This document shows positions 1 through 11,056 of a stretch of 64,000 nt of DNA, piece by piece. The position numbers and the translations under genes were made by a program. Every line of letters begins with the position of its first letter. Positions within the stretch are counted from its first letter, which is position 1. Source of the DNA: Hydractinia symbiolongicarpus (taxonomy: Eukaryota; Cnidaria; Hydrozoa; Anthoathecata; Hydractiniidae); assembly GCF_029227915.1 (NCBI RefSeq), contig NC_079876.1, positions 17,980,001 to 18,044,000 of the forward strand. The letters run 5' to 3'. Under the pieces are notes generated by a model. That model made no database searches. It had not been told where the DNA came from and saw only the letters and a list, made by a program, of their open reading frames with translations.

Positions 1-574
1 ATGAAGTCTTTTGCCTCCTCCTCCTCTCCTCTCTTCTCCTAGCTAGCTTTCTCTTTTCTCTTTCAATATGGTTAGCAATAATATTATAAGTTTTAATTTC
101 TAATGCTTAGCTAGCCAGATATGTTTTGCAATTTGTATGCTTCCTTTTGTGTTTGTTTGCTTCCTAATGTGTTTTGGTAGCTATAGCTAGCTACACATAA
201 AAAACGTTTGTGTCCTGTGTGTGATATATATTGTACAAATTTATAGAACTTTTTGAATGTTTACATTTTCCACGATAGGCCCTGCTGGCTCTAACAACTG
301 CGTGGCAGGCTGAAAGATGTGGGAGCTTGCTAGCTGAGCGGAAAGGTCTTTTTCAGTCCATTTCTTTCTACTACAGAAACATTGTGTTGAGGCTTTAAGC
401 CAGTGTAGATGGATACCTTCTGATTGACATATATTCATATAAAGTCGTACCGATACCTTCATGCGAAGAAACAGACTACCTTATGTGTGTAGATAAATAG
501 ATAGATGTGCATATTTTACATGGCTAGCCTCACAAATATCGAGGGATATACCCTGTCTATTATTTCCAGCAGGG
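1..574. other. Non-coding stretch with pyrimidine-rich start
   Basis: No convincing coding signal. Positions 13-60 are a CT-rich tract (repeated CTCCT units), followed by several CTAGCT/TAGCTAG motifs and AT-rich sequence. A 73-codon open frame on the minus strand (241-462) has no recognisable motif and is probably chance. Confidence 0.5.
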
Positions 575-840
575 GCTATGGCTTAGATGGAGAGTCCTAG
601 AGTATTTAATGCTCATTTTGAGCTACGCAGACCCAATTAGGGCCCGCGCTCTACTAGACAACTCCCGGCAACATCCAACGGCCCACACAGTGTGCCATCT
701 TCCCAATTTCCCTCACATGGCTTGGGTTAACCTGGGGCTATGGTAACATTCACTCGCCCATGTTGAATCGCCGTCAAGAGGAATCGAACCCCGGTCTCCC
801 GCACAGAGTACGAGAGCTATAACCACTCATCTACGGTGCC
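575..840 (-). repeat. tRNA-derived SINE
   Basis: Read on the minus strand from 840, the sequence opens with a tRNA-like head. It has an A-box-like TAGATGAGTGG and, about 40 nt later, a perfect RNA polymerase III B box GGTTCGATTCC. A roughly 190-nt body that is GC-richer than its surroundings follows, ending near 575-600. An internal pol III promoter followed by an unrelated body is the standard SINE layout. No acceptor-stem partner is visible, so this is not a tRNA gene. The body family is not identified and the 3' end is uncertain by about 25 nt. Confidence 0.75.
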
Positions 841-854
841 ATAATTAATGTTAA

Positions 855-1362
855 TTAATGCGGGATAAGTTCTTGCGGGATTAATTTTTGTTTGCTTAAT
901 TTTTGTGAATTTGGCTCCTTTTTCGCAAAGTTGAGTCCCGCAAAAAAGATTTTGGGAAGTCGTCTATTCGCAAAAATAAATCCCGCAAAAATATATGTGA
1001 ACTGGCATTCACAAAAATAAGTATCGCAAAATGGCATTTTTTTATACATTAATTAACTTTAATAACATTTTTGAAATTCTAGATGATTTGTGAGATTTGG
1101 AATTATTAAAATACAGTGCAAAAATCAAATGTTACCCTTTGATCGTTGTTTAGCATACTCTTGAAACCTCCGATTCGAAAAAAAATTATTGCATTTCTTT
1201 TATATATATATATATATATATACATGTTATAAACATTCGCAAAATCAAATCCCGCAATTTCCTTGCTGAGAGCCCAATTCATAAAAATAAATCCCGTAAA
1301 ACTTATTTTTTTTTGGACGTTCAATCGCAAAAATTAATATCGCAAAAATTTGTTCCGCATTA
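855..1362. repeat. MITE-like element with imperfect terminal inverted repeats
   Basis: The left end TTAATGCGGGATAAG (855 on) and the reverse complement of the right end, TTAATGCGGAACAAA, align for about 36 nt. Both continue through a TTTTGCGGGATTAATTTTTG-like stretch. The interior repeats the same GCAAAAATAAATCCCGCAAA words in both orientations and includes a (TA)n run at 1200-1221. There is no coding capacity. This is typical of a non-autonomous inverted-repeat element. The target duplication is not resolvable because the flanks are AT-rich. Confidence 0.6.
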
Positions 1363-1802
1363 ATTTATAATTTATACGCTTTAAGGTAAAAAGGACCTCG
1401 CCTACCTAGTGCCTGGATCTTTTTGCCTGCCACGCGAAAGGGCGGCATCGATATTTTCGAAAATCGAGCAATGTGATTGGTTAGAACTTACGTCATAATA
1501 TTCCACGGTATTGCCCGCTACCATAGCAACAGTGTTTATAGTTTAAATACGGTAGCATTAAATGTAAATAAACACGGAAAAAAGTAAACAAAACGTGAAA
1601 CAGAAGTGAAACTTACCTTTATCTTTTAGTTTGTAGCTACGATAAAATCCTGTAATGTTTACACGATATTCGATTTAAAAAAATATATTTTTAGTTCGAA
1701 TGTACGTTCCATGGGAATAGTGTCTATAAAGACATAGTTTCTACATCCTGCTTATAATGTTATATTTTTTGTTGTAAAATGCAGTAACCGGATAATAATC
1801 CA
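1363..1802. other. Non-coding segment with CCAAT- and CRE-like words
   Basis: No coding signal. Around 1470-1500 there is GTGATTGGTTAG (an inverted CCAAT) close to TTACGTCATAAT (CRE-like) in a GC-richer patch. This could be promoter-like, but no transcript start can be tied to it. Confidence 0.3.
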
Positions 1803-1932
1803 TATAATAACTGTTTATTTCGGGCAATATCTTAGAATATTGACCCCTGTCACGTATTGCCCTCGCAAGCTCTGGAAATACTTTGACGTTGGTCAATATT
1901 CTCCAGTATTGCCCTCATAAACAGTTATTATA
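1803..1932. repeat. Short palindromic MITE (hairpin element)
   Basis: The left arm TATAATAACTGTTTAT (1803) continues as GGGCAATAT..AGAATATTGACC. The right arm is its inverse, GGTCAATATTCT..ATTGCCC..ATAAACAGTTATTATA, ending at 1932. Each arm is about 43 nt with a few mismatches, around a central spacer of about 45 nt. The 130-bp unit would fold into one long hairpin, consistent with a small foldback or MITE insertion. Confidence 0.7.
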
Positions 1933-2744
1933 GGGTTAATATTTCCAATACATTAAACAGCACCATTTTAATTTTTAAGTGGATAGAAATATAACCTAAT
2001 ATATATATACTTAACCGTTTACTTTTCATCTTCTTGAATTTTAAATATTTTTTGCAATTTAAGTTATTTTTGCGATTGACCAACTTTTGTGGATTTTTTT
2101 TGCAGTTTGCTCTAAAATGTGTAGTTTAAGGAAAGGCATTTTTTAAAAAAGGACAAACTTTCGCAATCTTTTATTTTGCATTTTACGTTAATTCCAGCTC
2201 TTTTTTAATTTTCCCTGTAAATTTAATACAAATTCACTTTAGACAAAGGATATAAGCAAAAATAGGTTATATACTATAATTCCTGCACAATATCTAAACT
2301 GAACTAATTCACAAAAGGAAATTTGTGCAAGTTTTGTAAAGTTTCACAATTAGGTGAAAATTTGTTACGTAAACAGGCCATTTATATATATACATGTTTC
2401 ACTTTGATCGAGTTGTTGATTCTATTTTGTATTTGAACAAATTATTTGTGGAGGAAATTTTTGTGGAACTTATTTTTGCATATAAGTGGTCTCAAAATTC
2501 TTTATTTTAGCGGATGACTACATTTTCCCATGAAATTTGAAGAATTAATTTTGCCTAAGCTTTCAGAAATAGGTATTTTCAAATAAGCAACAAATAACTC
2601 AATGGGAAGTTTTAATTTCTATTCTCATATCCACTTCTTTTCTACACCTAGCCCTCCTTACCCATCATTAAACAAATACAACTATCATTATCATGTTAGG
2701 TTTTATTGTTTATTTACTAAACGAAGTGTGATTTTATTGTTCAT
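1933..2744. other. AT-rich non-coding stretch
   Basis: No open frame of interest and no clear repeat. Words such as TTTTTGCAATTT and TTTTTGCGATT resemble the interior of the 855-1362 element and may be an older relative. Confidence 0.4.
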
Positions 2745-3020
2745 TTACTGAAAGAAGTGTGTTTGGACAGCTGCTGATTTATCATGCAGAACAGGTGCAA
2801 GCCCTGTCACTTCTGTGGGCAATAAATTCCATACATTTACTATTTTTCTTACAGTTATAATCTCATCTATTTTTTCAAACCGTTTAGATATTAATCTCCG
2901 AAGGTGAGAGTAAAATCTTAAAATATGGGTCCTATTATCCCGTGGACTATATCTAAGTACATATACTTGTTTGAAGCCCTTAACCTGATCTTGGCTATTT
3001 GCTTGAAATAAAAAAAACAC
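2745..3020 (-). pseudogene. Non-LTR retrotransposon RT C-terminal tail fragment
   Basis: A 91-codon minus-strand frame contains the usual carboxy-terminal signature of CR1/L2/RTE-type reverse transcriptase ORFs. Basic 'YSPRDNRTHILRFYSHLRR' is followed by an aromatic RFEK segment and 'VRKIVNVWNLLPTEV' (the family pattern is R-x-V-x-x-W-N-x-LP-x-x-V). The catalytic RT region is absent, so this is a truncated relic. The assignment rests on this one motif. Confidence 0.55.
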
Positions 3021-3223
3021 AAATGTTATTGTGTTGCTATGGTTCCGGCGTCAATAATGAAAAAAAGGACGATACAAAGTAGCATCCAACCAATTAGGTT
3101 TGGAAATGACAATTGCGCAGTCCCCTAATTTTCTTACGGGCCAATTGCGCCCATTCTCCAATTTTACCGCCAAAATCGAATCGAAAGCGCGCGACAAAAT
3201 TTTTGAAGAGAAATTGGTACAAT

Positions 3224-6200
3224 ATGGCATCATCTATTCTCGATCCATTAACTTGTGGTTTTATAAAAATTGGAGTATATCAAATTTTGACGGAGAGGCA
3301 TGGTCTCAAGAAGTGCGATGGTGAAACAAAAAAGGTTTTTACGGGACGGGTGTTGAAACATCAATTTAACAAGTTACTTGAAGTTCATTCTGATTTAAGA
3401 AGTATAAATTATGATACATTTAGAAGGTAAAAATCATATATTTAAAAAAATTTATATCCATCTTTTCATAAATCAAAAGTGGGGATGACTATTTTCCCAG
3501 GCTGTTGAATATCGTTTTTTTTCTTTCTAAGGTGCTTCCCTAAAATTATTGACAACATCCGTGCATTAGCAAAGACAGACCACCAATCAAAAAATAAACT
3601 CGTTGAATGTTTCGGGAATGAAAAATGGAAGAGATTGTCGACAGACAAGAAGATAATACACCAGTTTGAAAATTGTCCTGGATGCCAAAACAATGCGATA
3701 TGGAAAGAGAACTTGGGTTTGTTTCCCGTACGCAAACTTAGCTTGAAAAAAAAAGCTGACATAGCAGGATTGTACAAAGAAAGAAATTTGAAGGTACGTT
3801 AATTAAAAATACCAGATGACCTCCTGTATTCCACTGATCTTTAATAACAAACTCGTTCCCAGCTTTATGTCTATTTTCATTCGGCATAATCAAAATGAGA
3901 AAAAGAGAAGTTGCGTTCATAATAATCAATAAAGCCGGAAATCAGAGTTACAAGTTACGACCAGAAGTCCGAAAGTAAAAATATACGTTTGGTGTTCATT
4001 TTGGAAACGCATGTAAAAAATCACGGGACATCTTTCATTCTTATAAAATTGTTCTATGAAATGGCTAAGTTGTATCAATTAATCTTAAAAATATTTTTAG
4101 GCGCAGACCAAGGCAACTCTTCAAAAATTAGACGATGAATTCAAAGCAAATCATAATCTTTCCTTCACGTCACACTTTAAGACAATGGTGATAAAGAATG
4201 AGAAGAAAGAGAAGAACGAGCTGGTCAATGCTGTAAAACTTGACAATGAAAATCAGTGGAGCGAAACAGTAGTAGAAAGGTATGTATGGAGGCAGAGGTA
4301 CTAAAATGAACAAACCAAATTTTCATATACAAAAATTGTCACTATCTTTGTCACCACGGTTGCAAGATTATTTATTATTTTACATTCGCGATGATTATTC
4401 GAGATTAAGCGTGTTTTCGTCTTGTAATCTCTCCTAAAAAAGATAGAATCATATTAAATCATCATATTATTCATTTTTTAGAACATTTGGTGTACCCGTT
4501 TCTTTACGTAACCGAAACAAATTGCGACTGCGAGCTGGTTTTGAGAGTAAGCAGAATGCAATACGAAGAACTTCAGACGAGTTAGAAAAAATAAGAGCTG
4601 TAAGTGCAACAGCTGCAATTCAATCACCAAATGATAACTTACACTTATACTAAAATCCATGTTATTTAATGATCACAGCTTGTCATCTGTTTTGAACATA
4701 TTTCTAGGGTATGAAAAGACCACATTCACATACTGGTGATCTCCAGCAGTACACATGGGAGCAACAAGATTGTATAACTGAAATTAACAAATATCCAGAT
4801 GAATTTAAAATAAATTTCACTGATTTGGCAAGACGGTACAATTTGAAAAGCAAAAATGGTATGTTAAGAACATTTTAGTGTTCTTTTAAAAAAACGTGTA
4901 CTTAGGCTTAAATGATTATATATTTTTCAGGTATTACACCTGCCAATGCTGGGCAGATAATGAAAGAACTGCTGACGTTATGTGGTTGCAACATTAACAG
5001 ATTCCGCTGCTGTGTTACTGCTAATGATATTAATGATAGTTTCACAAGAATTAGAAGGAAAAAACGAAGGTATATCTACTTACTAATTGTTTTCTTTTTA
5101 ACCAAACCTCGTCCCAACTTTGCTAATATTTATGTACAACATTCTCTTCAGGTTGAACGTTCCAAACTTCAAAGATCTGTCGATACCCGTAGAAGTTACG
5201 AATCAACAAGTAACTGAAAAATTAAAAGAAAAAATTGCCAGTGGAGATTACAACTTAGGTCACCTCATTGTGCCTCAAAAGTTTGAAAAAGTTGTACTAC
5301 GAAACAATAAAGTTGTTGAAGAAACTGTAGAAATCTTGGGTAGAAAAATGGAACTGTCAGATATCGGACGTGACATGCTAAGAAAGCATAGGCAATATAT
5401 GAGGCTTCACACTGATGAACAATTGTACGGAATGGAAATAGAAGAACTAATTAATTTTCTAAAAAGTGTAAATGAGTTTGATAAGCTGGTCAGTCATGAA
5501 GACATTATTAAAAAGGTTCAGGAGATAGAAAGAACAAGGCACTTGATGTGTTGGCATGATGGTTCATCTCTTGCCAGTCATAGTCACCTTCTAATGTTAG
5601 TTTCATGCATGTATGACCCAGCAGTGTTTTATACAGATGAGGAATACATGAAAAAGACTAACAAAAAGGTCAACATTCAAGCTACAGTAGAGAAGCCAGA
5701 GTTTTACCTGTTAGCTAGATGTCCTTCTAATGACCAGCAGCTGCTATACAGTAGTGATCGACTGGAAGATATTTTGAAGATAACATCATCAGTTGAAAAA
5801 GAATTCAACATCACTGATGTTATGAGAATTTTCAAGGGTGATAGTCCAGCTGCAGCTTTTGAAGCAGGGCAACAAAAGGGCGGAAATTTTTACTGTCACT
5901 CTTGTGGAATTCATGCTGATTGTGCAAGCAGTATGGTCCATTCATACAACTTGGATCATTTATCACTGCATGATAGAATGGCTCAGGTGAAGATGACAAT
6001 ACGTGCCACCGATGCACTCCATGATGGCAAGGTGAAAGTTTTCCAGAACTTAAAAAAAGATCAACTAATTCATGAGCTTCACCAAAGAAAAATAAAATTC
6101 TCGTGCTCCACAACACTTAAAGAGCTACAATCCCTTTTACTTGAAAGTGTCCATGGTATACAACGATTACCAGCATTAATGTTTGAGAACATTAACAATA

Positions 6201-6523
6201 CACTGGAGGAAGTGAACCTTGGAAAATACGAAGTATTAAACAATGAACCATTACACGACATATCCAATTACATAGAAAACATATACAATGAACTTCCACA
6301 CCACATTGACAAAAAGCAAGAGCTAATTAAAATTATTGATAGTTCGTTCAACAACAAAGAGGCTAAAAATTCTAGTGACTATAAAAGAAGCTTATTGATA
6401 GCCACAAATTGGGCTATAAAAAATTTGGAAGATACTTTTGCTGTGAAAATGTTGACAACTCTATGTGAAATACAGGAAATTTTATACTTCCTGATAAAGA
6501 ACGAAGCACTCCAGTCATATTGA
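3224..6523 (+). CDS. Seven-exon gene of an uncharacterised large family with a SAP-like motif
   Basis: I join seven exons: 3224-3426, 3532-3793, 4101-4279, 4482-4599, 4708-4858, 4931-5069 and 5152-6523. Every junction has GT-AG borders and keeps phase, giving about 807 residues before a stop. Visible features: N-terminal CPGC; a lysine/arginine-rich middle; 'MCWHDGSSLASHSHLLMLVS'; 'GNFYCHSCGIHADC' (possible metal site); a SAP-like helix-turn 'KKDQLIHELHQRKIKFS'; and 'EPLHDISNYIENIYNELPHH'. I associate this domain order with a large lineage-expanded family in cnidarian-like genomes; its function is unknown. The acidic/histidine motifs could suit an RNase H-fold transposase, but that is conjecture. 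The start at 3224 is the first ATG that joins the spliced frame without upstream low-complexity sequence. Homologous C-terminal sequence continues after the stop (next entry), so this copy looks damaged. Confidence 0.8.
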
Positions 6524-6813
6524 GATTGATTAATGCAACACATATTCACTCAATGCTGACTAAAATCTATATAAAGGGTAGCTTGAAGTCATTGACATCA
6601 CGGAAATTCTTCGGTGTTTACTACCACTCCTTAATGCGTCATTCCTGTACTTAATTACGATTGATCTCTGGGCGTACAGCTAATACTGAGAAGGAGGAAA
6701 CCATGTTCAATCCATTGAAAACCTTCACTAAGTTAACATCTAACAATCATGGTGATAACATTATAGCCAATGCGATAATTCGATTGCAAGCAAGAATTGA
6801 CAGAAAACTATAA
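6517..6813 (+). pseudogene. Frameshifted C-terminal continuation of the 3.2-kb gene
   Basis: In the frame one base back from the upstream stop (TGA 6521-6523), coding continues: 'ILRLINATHIHSMLTK', 'SLTSRKFFGVYYHSLMRHSC', an in-frame TAA at 6652-6654, then 'LRLISGRTANTEKE' and 'NNHGDNIIANAIIRLQARI', ending at TAA 6811-6813. These segments match my recollection of the family's C-terminal region and lie in order with no intron signals. One frameshift near 6517-6520 and one nonsense codon therefore separate them from the main ORF. Either this copy is a recent pseudogene or the assembly has errors here. Confidence 0.65.
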
Positions 6814-7018
6814 ATTGTGTGTGGCAGAAGTTGAAGTCAAAGTGAAAATTGCAGAAAGAACCAAAATGGAAGAATTAAAAGATCTAGAAATTACCGCTTT
6901 GCAAGATACCAAACACAGTGTAAAATTAGTCCCGGAAAAAGACGAAGAGACAAAAAAATACAAAGAAACAATAAAGGTCTTACGTTATTGTAAAGCTTTA
7001 AAAAAAGAACTTTTTTGA
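6797..7018 (+). other. Short lysine/glutamate-rich open frame
   Basis: A 73-codon frame overlaps the end of the previous entry in another frame. It is rich in E, K and V and could form a coiled coil ('KMEELKDLEITALQDTK'). It may be a further frameshifted piece of the same gene or chance. There is no motif. Confidence 0.2.
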
Positions 7019-8176
7019 TTTTACAATAAGGTTAAAGTCAAATTTGAACTGAAAGTGTTGTAAACAGAAGTTTTTATATTATAAAGTATACTTTAATAAT
7101 AGTTTAAGGTTAATGTTAATAGTTTTTAGTAAAACATTAACATTTGAAAATATAGGGAAAATGTTTTCGATAAACTTTAGTGATTTGGAAAAGTTGAGAA
7201 GTATTACAGATTTTGTAATTTAATTGATTTCACGTTGGCAAACTTGTTTAACGACTGAAATTTATATTTTGTTTTGCGATCACATGCTCCCATACATAAA
7301 CAACAGTTAAATTAAGGAAGAAAATGAGAAAAAACTTTTGTTAAAAAGGCTGTATTATAAACTTTTAAGCTAGTTAAATGTGAATGTAGTTCAGATTAGT
7401 TTAAGTTTCTACAGTTATTAGTTATTTTATACAGTTATGGTTATCATATACGATTATCGTTATATAAATATTTAAAATATTTTCTAAATTTAATTTAGTT
7501 CCTAAATGTATTTATGGATATTTTGACTAAAGAAGTATCTCAATTTGATATATATATATATACATAAAAACACATTGCTATGTGGCTTACAGAGTTAGTC
7601 AATATATAATTTTTTAGTGTACGAAAGGCAAAAATTTTATAATTTTTTTAACATTAGCTACCTTTGGTAAGCAGTTTTAGTTAGTATAGCTAGAGATTTT
7701 GGTTTTGGTAGAGTATGATTTAGAAAAAACAAGAAAAAACAAGAATATTTTTGTGAAAAGAGTTCGAATAACAACATAAAAATTCTTAGATAAACTCTTC
7801 TATTTTTAACCATACTTGGTGGGGCAGGAGTGGAGTATAGCTAGCTAAAGCGGCTAGAAATCTCCAAAAGTTTATTATATTATGAATATAATTTTGTTCC
7901 TGACAATATAGCACCGTATTGGAGTGAAAAAAAACTTACACTTGTTAGCCTTCTTTCTTCTAACAATTCTTTCTCCAACCAAACTTGACACAAATCAGGA
8001 CAAGTAAAGAACCCAAATGAAATCAGTGTAATAATGGTGGCGTGCCACGCTACTTTGTAATTAATTAAATCTGCGGACCAGATAGCGCGTTAGAATATTA
8101 CTCGCCAAAACCGTAAATAAAATTAAGCGAGTTAAAATAACGAGGAGCCGCAAGAACGCGCCTTAACGTCGACGAG
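7019..8176. other. AT-rich intergenic sequence
   Basis: No coding or RNA gene seen. There is a (TA)n run at about 7548-7562 and scattered poly-T/A tracts. Confidence 0.5.
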
Positions 8177-8639
8177 TAAGTCTTGAAAAAGTCTGGATCC
8201 GCCCCTGATTTTGTACCACTATAAACTACTACAGCCACACACACCATCCGAAAACACAACAAACACGATAATTTCTTTTTTTCTTTGAGTAGTCCAAGTA
8301 ACAAACAAAGAATCGTAATCATATAGTAACCATCATTTATTAAACCATCTTTACAATTCGAAAGTATTTCCTTGATATCTATTCTTGCCTCTGCCAAGCG
8401 CTCTGTCTGACTGTAACTGTATGCAGTTATTTTGATTTGAAAATATGTTCTCCTTCGCGTGTACTGTTTACTTATTATTCCGCGCTGATCTGCAGTTTTA
8501 ATTTTTTTTATGCGACGCAGAGTCAATGGCGAATTCTTCATGTAAACTGACACAAGTTTGCCGACTATGATTTGAAGGTCCGCATTCTTAAATTGTGTAT
8601 TTTGATGGCCCGATTTGCCCGCCGTGTCGACGCAAATAA

Positions 8640-8844
8640 AAAGCAAACCGTATTACCGAGTGATAGAATTTGACAGAGCAAGAAAAGATGACTAACTCGC
8701 AAGACTACTTCCTCAAATTACAGGAACGGCTTTAAAGGAAGCATACCGTTCTATGCTGCACGATATTTTGAAGCCACTTCAGGAGCAACAGATTAAAAAG
8801 CTGTTCTTAGAACAAGTAGTGATTGGTTTAGAAATGAAAAAGGT
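8640..8844 (+). pseudogene. Exon-like frame with nonsense codon (copy 1)
   Basis: Counterpart of the open frame at 22790-23068. The translation runs 'KPYYRVIEFDRARKDD', then a TAA at 8693-8695 where copy 2 has AAA (Lys), then 'LARLLPQITGTALKEAYRSM' onward to 'EQVVIGLEMKK' before a possible GT donor. Family not recognised. Confidence 0.35.
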
Positions 8845-9043
8845 TTCAGCTATATTGAGCTTTTTATTGGTGTGGAAAATAAGGTTAATCTAAAGCAAGC
8901 ATCTAAATCGAGATATCTATGACGAAAAAAAATCGCGTAGGCCATGATTATGGAATTCTGAATCAAAATATCCTTATTTTTGCATGCTGTATAATTTTTA
9001 CATCAATTGATTCAAAATCGCTGTTTTATCTTATCATCATGAT

Positions 9044-9247
9044 ATTTTGCAAATTTTTAACATAGACACAAGCAAGAAGCATCATCTAATGAGAGGCAAA
9101 CAGGCCACTGTAAATGTGAAAATCAAGGATACTTTAGATGAATACCGTTTACTGTTCAGTTTAAATGTTAAAAGTGTTTGCAAAACTTGTGAGAACGGGG
9201 TGGCGCCTGGCAAAGCGGGCATGATGTTTCAAATACTGGTAGTGGTG
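9044..9247 (+). other. Possible exon, unrecognised
   Basis: An open frame between a plausible acceptor (ACATAG, near 9066) and a plausible donor (GTGAGT, 9246). It encodes 'KHHLMRGKQATVNVKIKDTL' and 'CKTCENGVAPGKAG', with a CxxC pair. The same frame is intact in copy 2 (23222-23557). No family recognised. Confidence 0.3.
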
Positions 9248-9943
9248 AGTATACGTTTATGGTTGCACTATATTCGTCCCTTTAACACATATATTTTTAA
9301 GGATACAATCATTTTCTTCATAGTCTTAAAAAGTATTAAGTCTCAGAAATATATGTCTCAGTTATTTGTGCCTACAGGGTGAGCTTGACAAGTCTTGTTT
9401 TTTAATACGTTGTTGCAACATCAAATACACGTCTGCAAACTATATTGCTTCTTCGGTATTTTTTTATTCCCAGCTCATATTTTAAAATTCTTTAGCATGT
9501 GACAGTTTGACTTTCATATCTAACGTACCTGTTGACAAACGTGTGTGTTTTGAAAAGCGGCTTCGCTAAAACCATTTACTAGAAGAATGTGTTATATTAC
9601 AAAATTAAATGAAGAATTGTTCTAAGTTTTACAATGACAAAATACCAATGTTAACTGTCAAATTGGACCATACCAGTAAGACCTACATTTTTTGTAAACT
9701 GTTCTTACCCAGTGTTTTTATCAGGAGCCGTAGGTAGTACTGTTGACATACAGCCTTATGAAAATTACATCACAGAAGAATATTCTTCAAATGTTCTACC
9801 TTAGTTATATTGTATTTGCACATGATGAATAATCTCGCCAAAACAAATTTTTTTGTTGGGTGCATATTGTAATTAATATATTCCATGCAAAAACTTTGCG
9901 ACTGAGGTAATGTAAATAAGTAATCATTAAGACAAGACAAAAT

Positions 9944-10045
9944 AGAAAAATAATTTACAAAGAGGTGGCTAGGCACTGCAATGATGAACTCAACCTGTTA
10001 TTTCATTGGAAATAAGCTAGAGGTTGTACTCCTGCAGAGAAAATG
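9944..10045 (-). mobile_element. Subfamily-B retroelement 3' end (in repeat copy 1)
   Basis: On the minus strand this matches the 3' terminus seen at 58140-58235: a CTCTAGAGG-type stem, CTTATTTCC, AACAGGTTGAGTTCATCATTGC, the terminal hairpin region (here a degenerate version of GGTGGC/GCCACC), then CTCTTTGTAAATTATTTTTC. Only about 100 nt remain, so it is a severely 5'-truncated insertion. The copy at 24119-24220 is the same insertion within repeat copy 2. Confidence 0.7.
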
Positions 10046-10139
10046 CTGTTTATCAAATTTCTTGACAATTTCTCGCCGTTGGATTGATGGATAATTTCAA
10101 TAATTTTTTTTTCGGTTTTGCTGTAGCGTAAATCGTCTA

Positions 10140-10531
10140 AATGGAAGCTAATGCTTGTGCAACTTAGTATTTGGTTTTATTGCAATCAAATGAAAAAAGC
10201 AAATTTCCAGTCAATTGATTCTACGGGATATTTACTAAGCAATTTTCTGGATATTGATTCTAGGGAAATTAGCTATTCGGTGAAAGAAGCAGGTGGGGAT
10301 GATATAAGGGTTTGGACGAGCCTAAGAGCTAGGAAAAACATTAATCAAGATGATGTAGATGTCACCAGAGATTTCAATGTTAATTGCGGTGAGGAATTGG
10401 TAATGCGTTACAAATTTGATGATTGTCATACAATCATCCGTAATGATTGTCAAAATGTGTTGGGGGTGTTGGGGGCGAATTCAGCCACCTCTAACGTTTT
10501 TTTTAATAACTCCTTATTGCTGATGAAAAAG
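10140..10531 (+). other. Open frame of unknown origin at the end of repeat copy 1
   Basis: Encodes 'STGYLLSNFLDIDSREISYS', 'GGDDIRVWTSLRARKNI' and 'YKFDDCHTIIRNDCQNVLGV'. The same frame is open in copy 2 (24326-24706). It looks coding (long and conserved between the two copies), but I recognise no family. In this copy it runs on in frame into BEL/Pao-derived sequence. Confidence 0.3.
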
Positions 10532-10920
10532 CAAGCAGCCTCGGACTCCGAAAAGAAGGAAGAAGCAACATTTCTGTATTCACATTCGGGTCAAGCAAAC
10601 CAAAAAATATTGATGCTCCAATTGTAACATTATTACTGAAGTCAAAGGAAGGAAATTCATTCAAAATCAAAGCAAACGCAGTACCAACAATCAGTGGAAA
10701 CATTCACAGAGTACCAATACCGTTGAAGCACCAATTTGAAATTCAAAGGAAGTTCAAACTTGCAGACACTCTACCAAAACGAGTTGAATCAGCGTCGATT
10801 GGACTACTGATTGGAGGAAATTATTATCACGACATCATATCTGCTGACAAAGTGAAGATTCAAGAAGGACTTTATGTTGTCAAATCAAATTTGGATGGAC
10901 TGTTTCAGGAAAGACCCTAA
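10532..10920 (+). pseudogene. BEL/Pao pol: C-terminal part of the protease region
   Basis: Encodes the stretch after the BEL/Pao aspartic protease, ending with the hallmark 'IGLLIGGNYYHDII' and 'GLYVVKSNLDGLF' (family pattern LIG-x-DYY-x-D..G-x-x-V-x-SKLG-x-x-x-x-G). The catalytic aspartate motif is not visible. A frameshift lies near 10590-10620 and a stop at 10918-10920. Confidence 0.7.
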
Positions 10921-11056
10921 AAGTAGATACGAACAGCAAAGAAAATTCGATGTTTATTATGTCTTATTCACAAGGTAAATTCTTCCCACAACACATCAAA
11001 CAACAAAGGTAGATGATTCGTTAGCAGTATTACCTGACATTGCAGACCTTTGGAAA

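Larger units (their letters stand above)
8177..10531. repeat. 2.35-kb direct repeat, copy 1
   Basis: Nearly identical to 22349-24706 in the same orientation; I see only scattered substitutions and small length changes. Identity starts at 'TAAGTCTTGAAAAAGTC' and stops at 'TTGCTGATGAAAAAG' in both. Beyond these points the flanks differ: BEL/Pao sequence follows here, a minus-strand retroelement tail follows copy 2. Inside are exon-like plus-strand frames, a long minus-strand open frame of unknown value (8098-8646) and a subfamily-B retroelement 3' end (9944-10045). It could be a dispersed element or a segmental duplication; no terminal repeats were recognised. Confidence 0.85.

Noticed and set aside
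8098-8646. 182-codon minus-strand open frame, also present in repeat copy 2
   Set aside because: No recognisable domain, several hydrophobic low-complexity runs, and overlap with a more protein-like plus-strand frame; the copy in 22348-22821 is shorter and differs by an indel in a T run.
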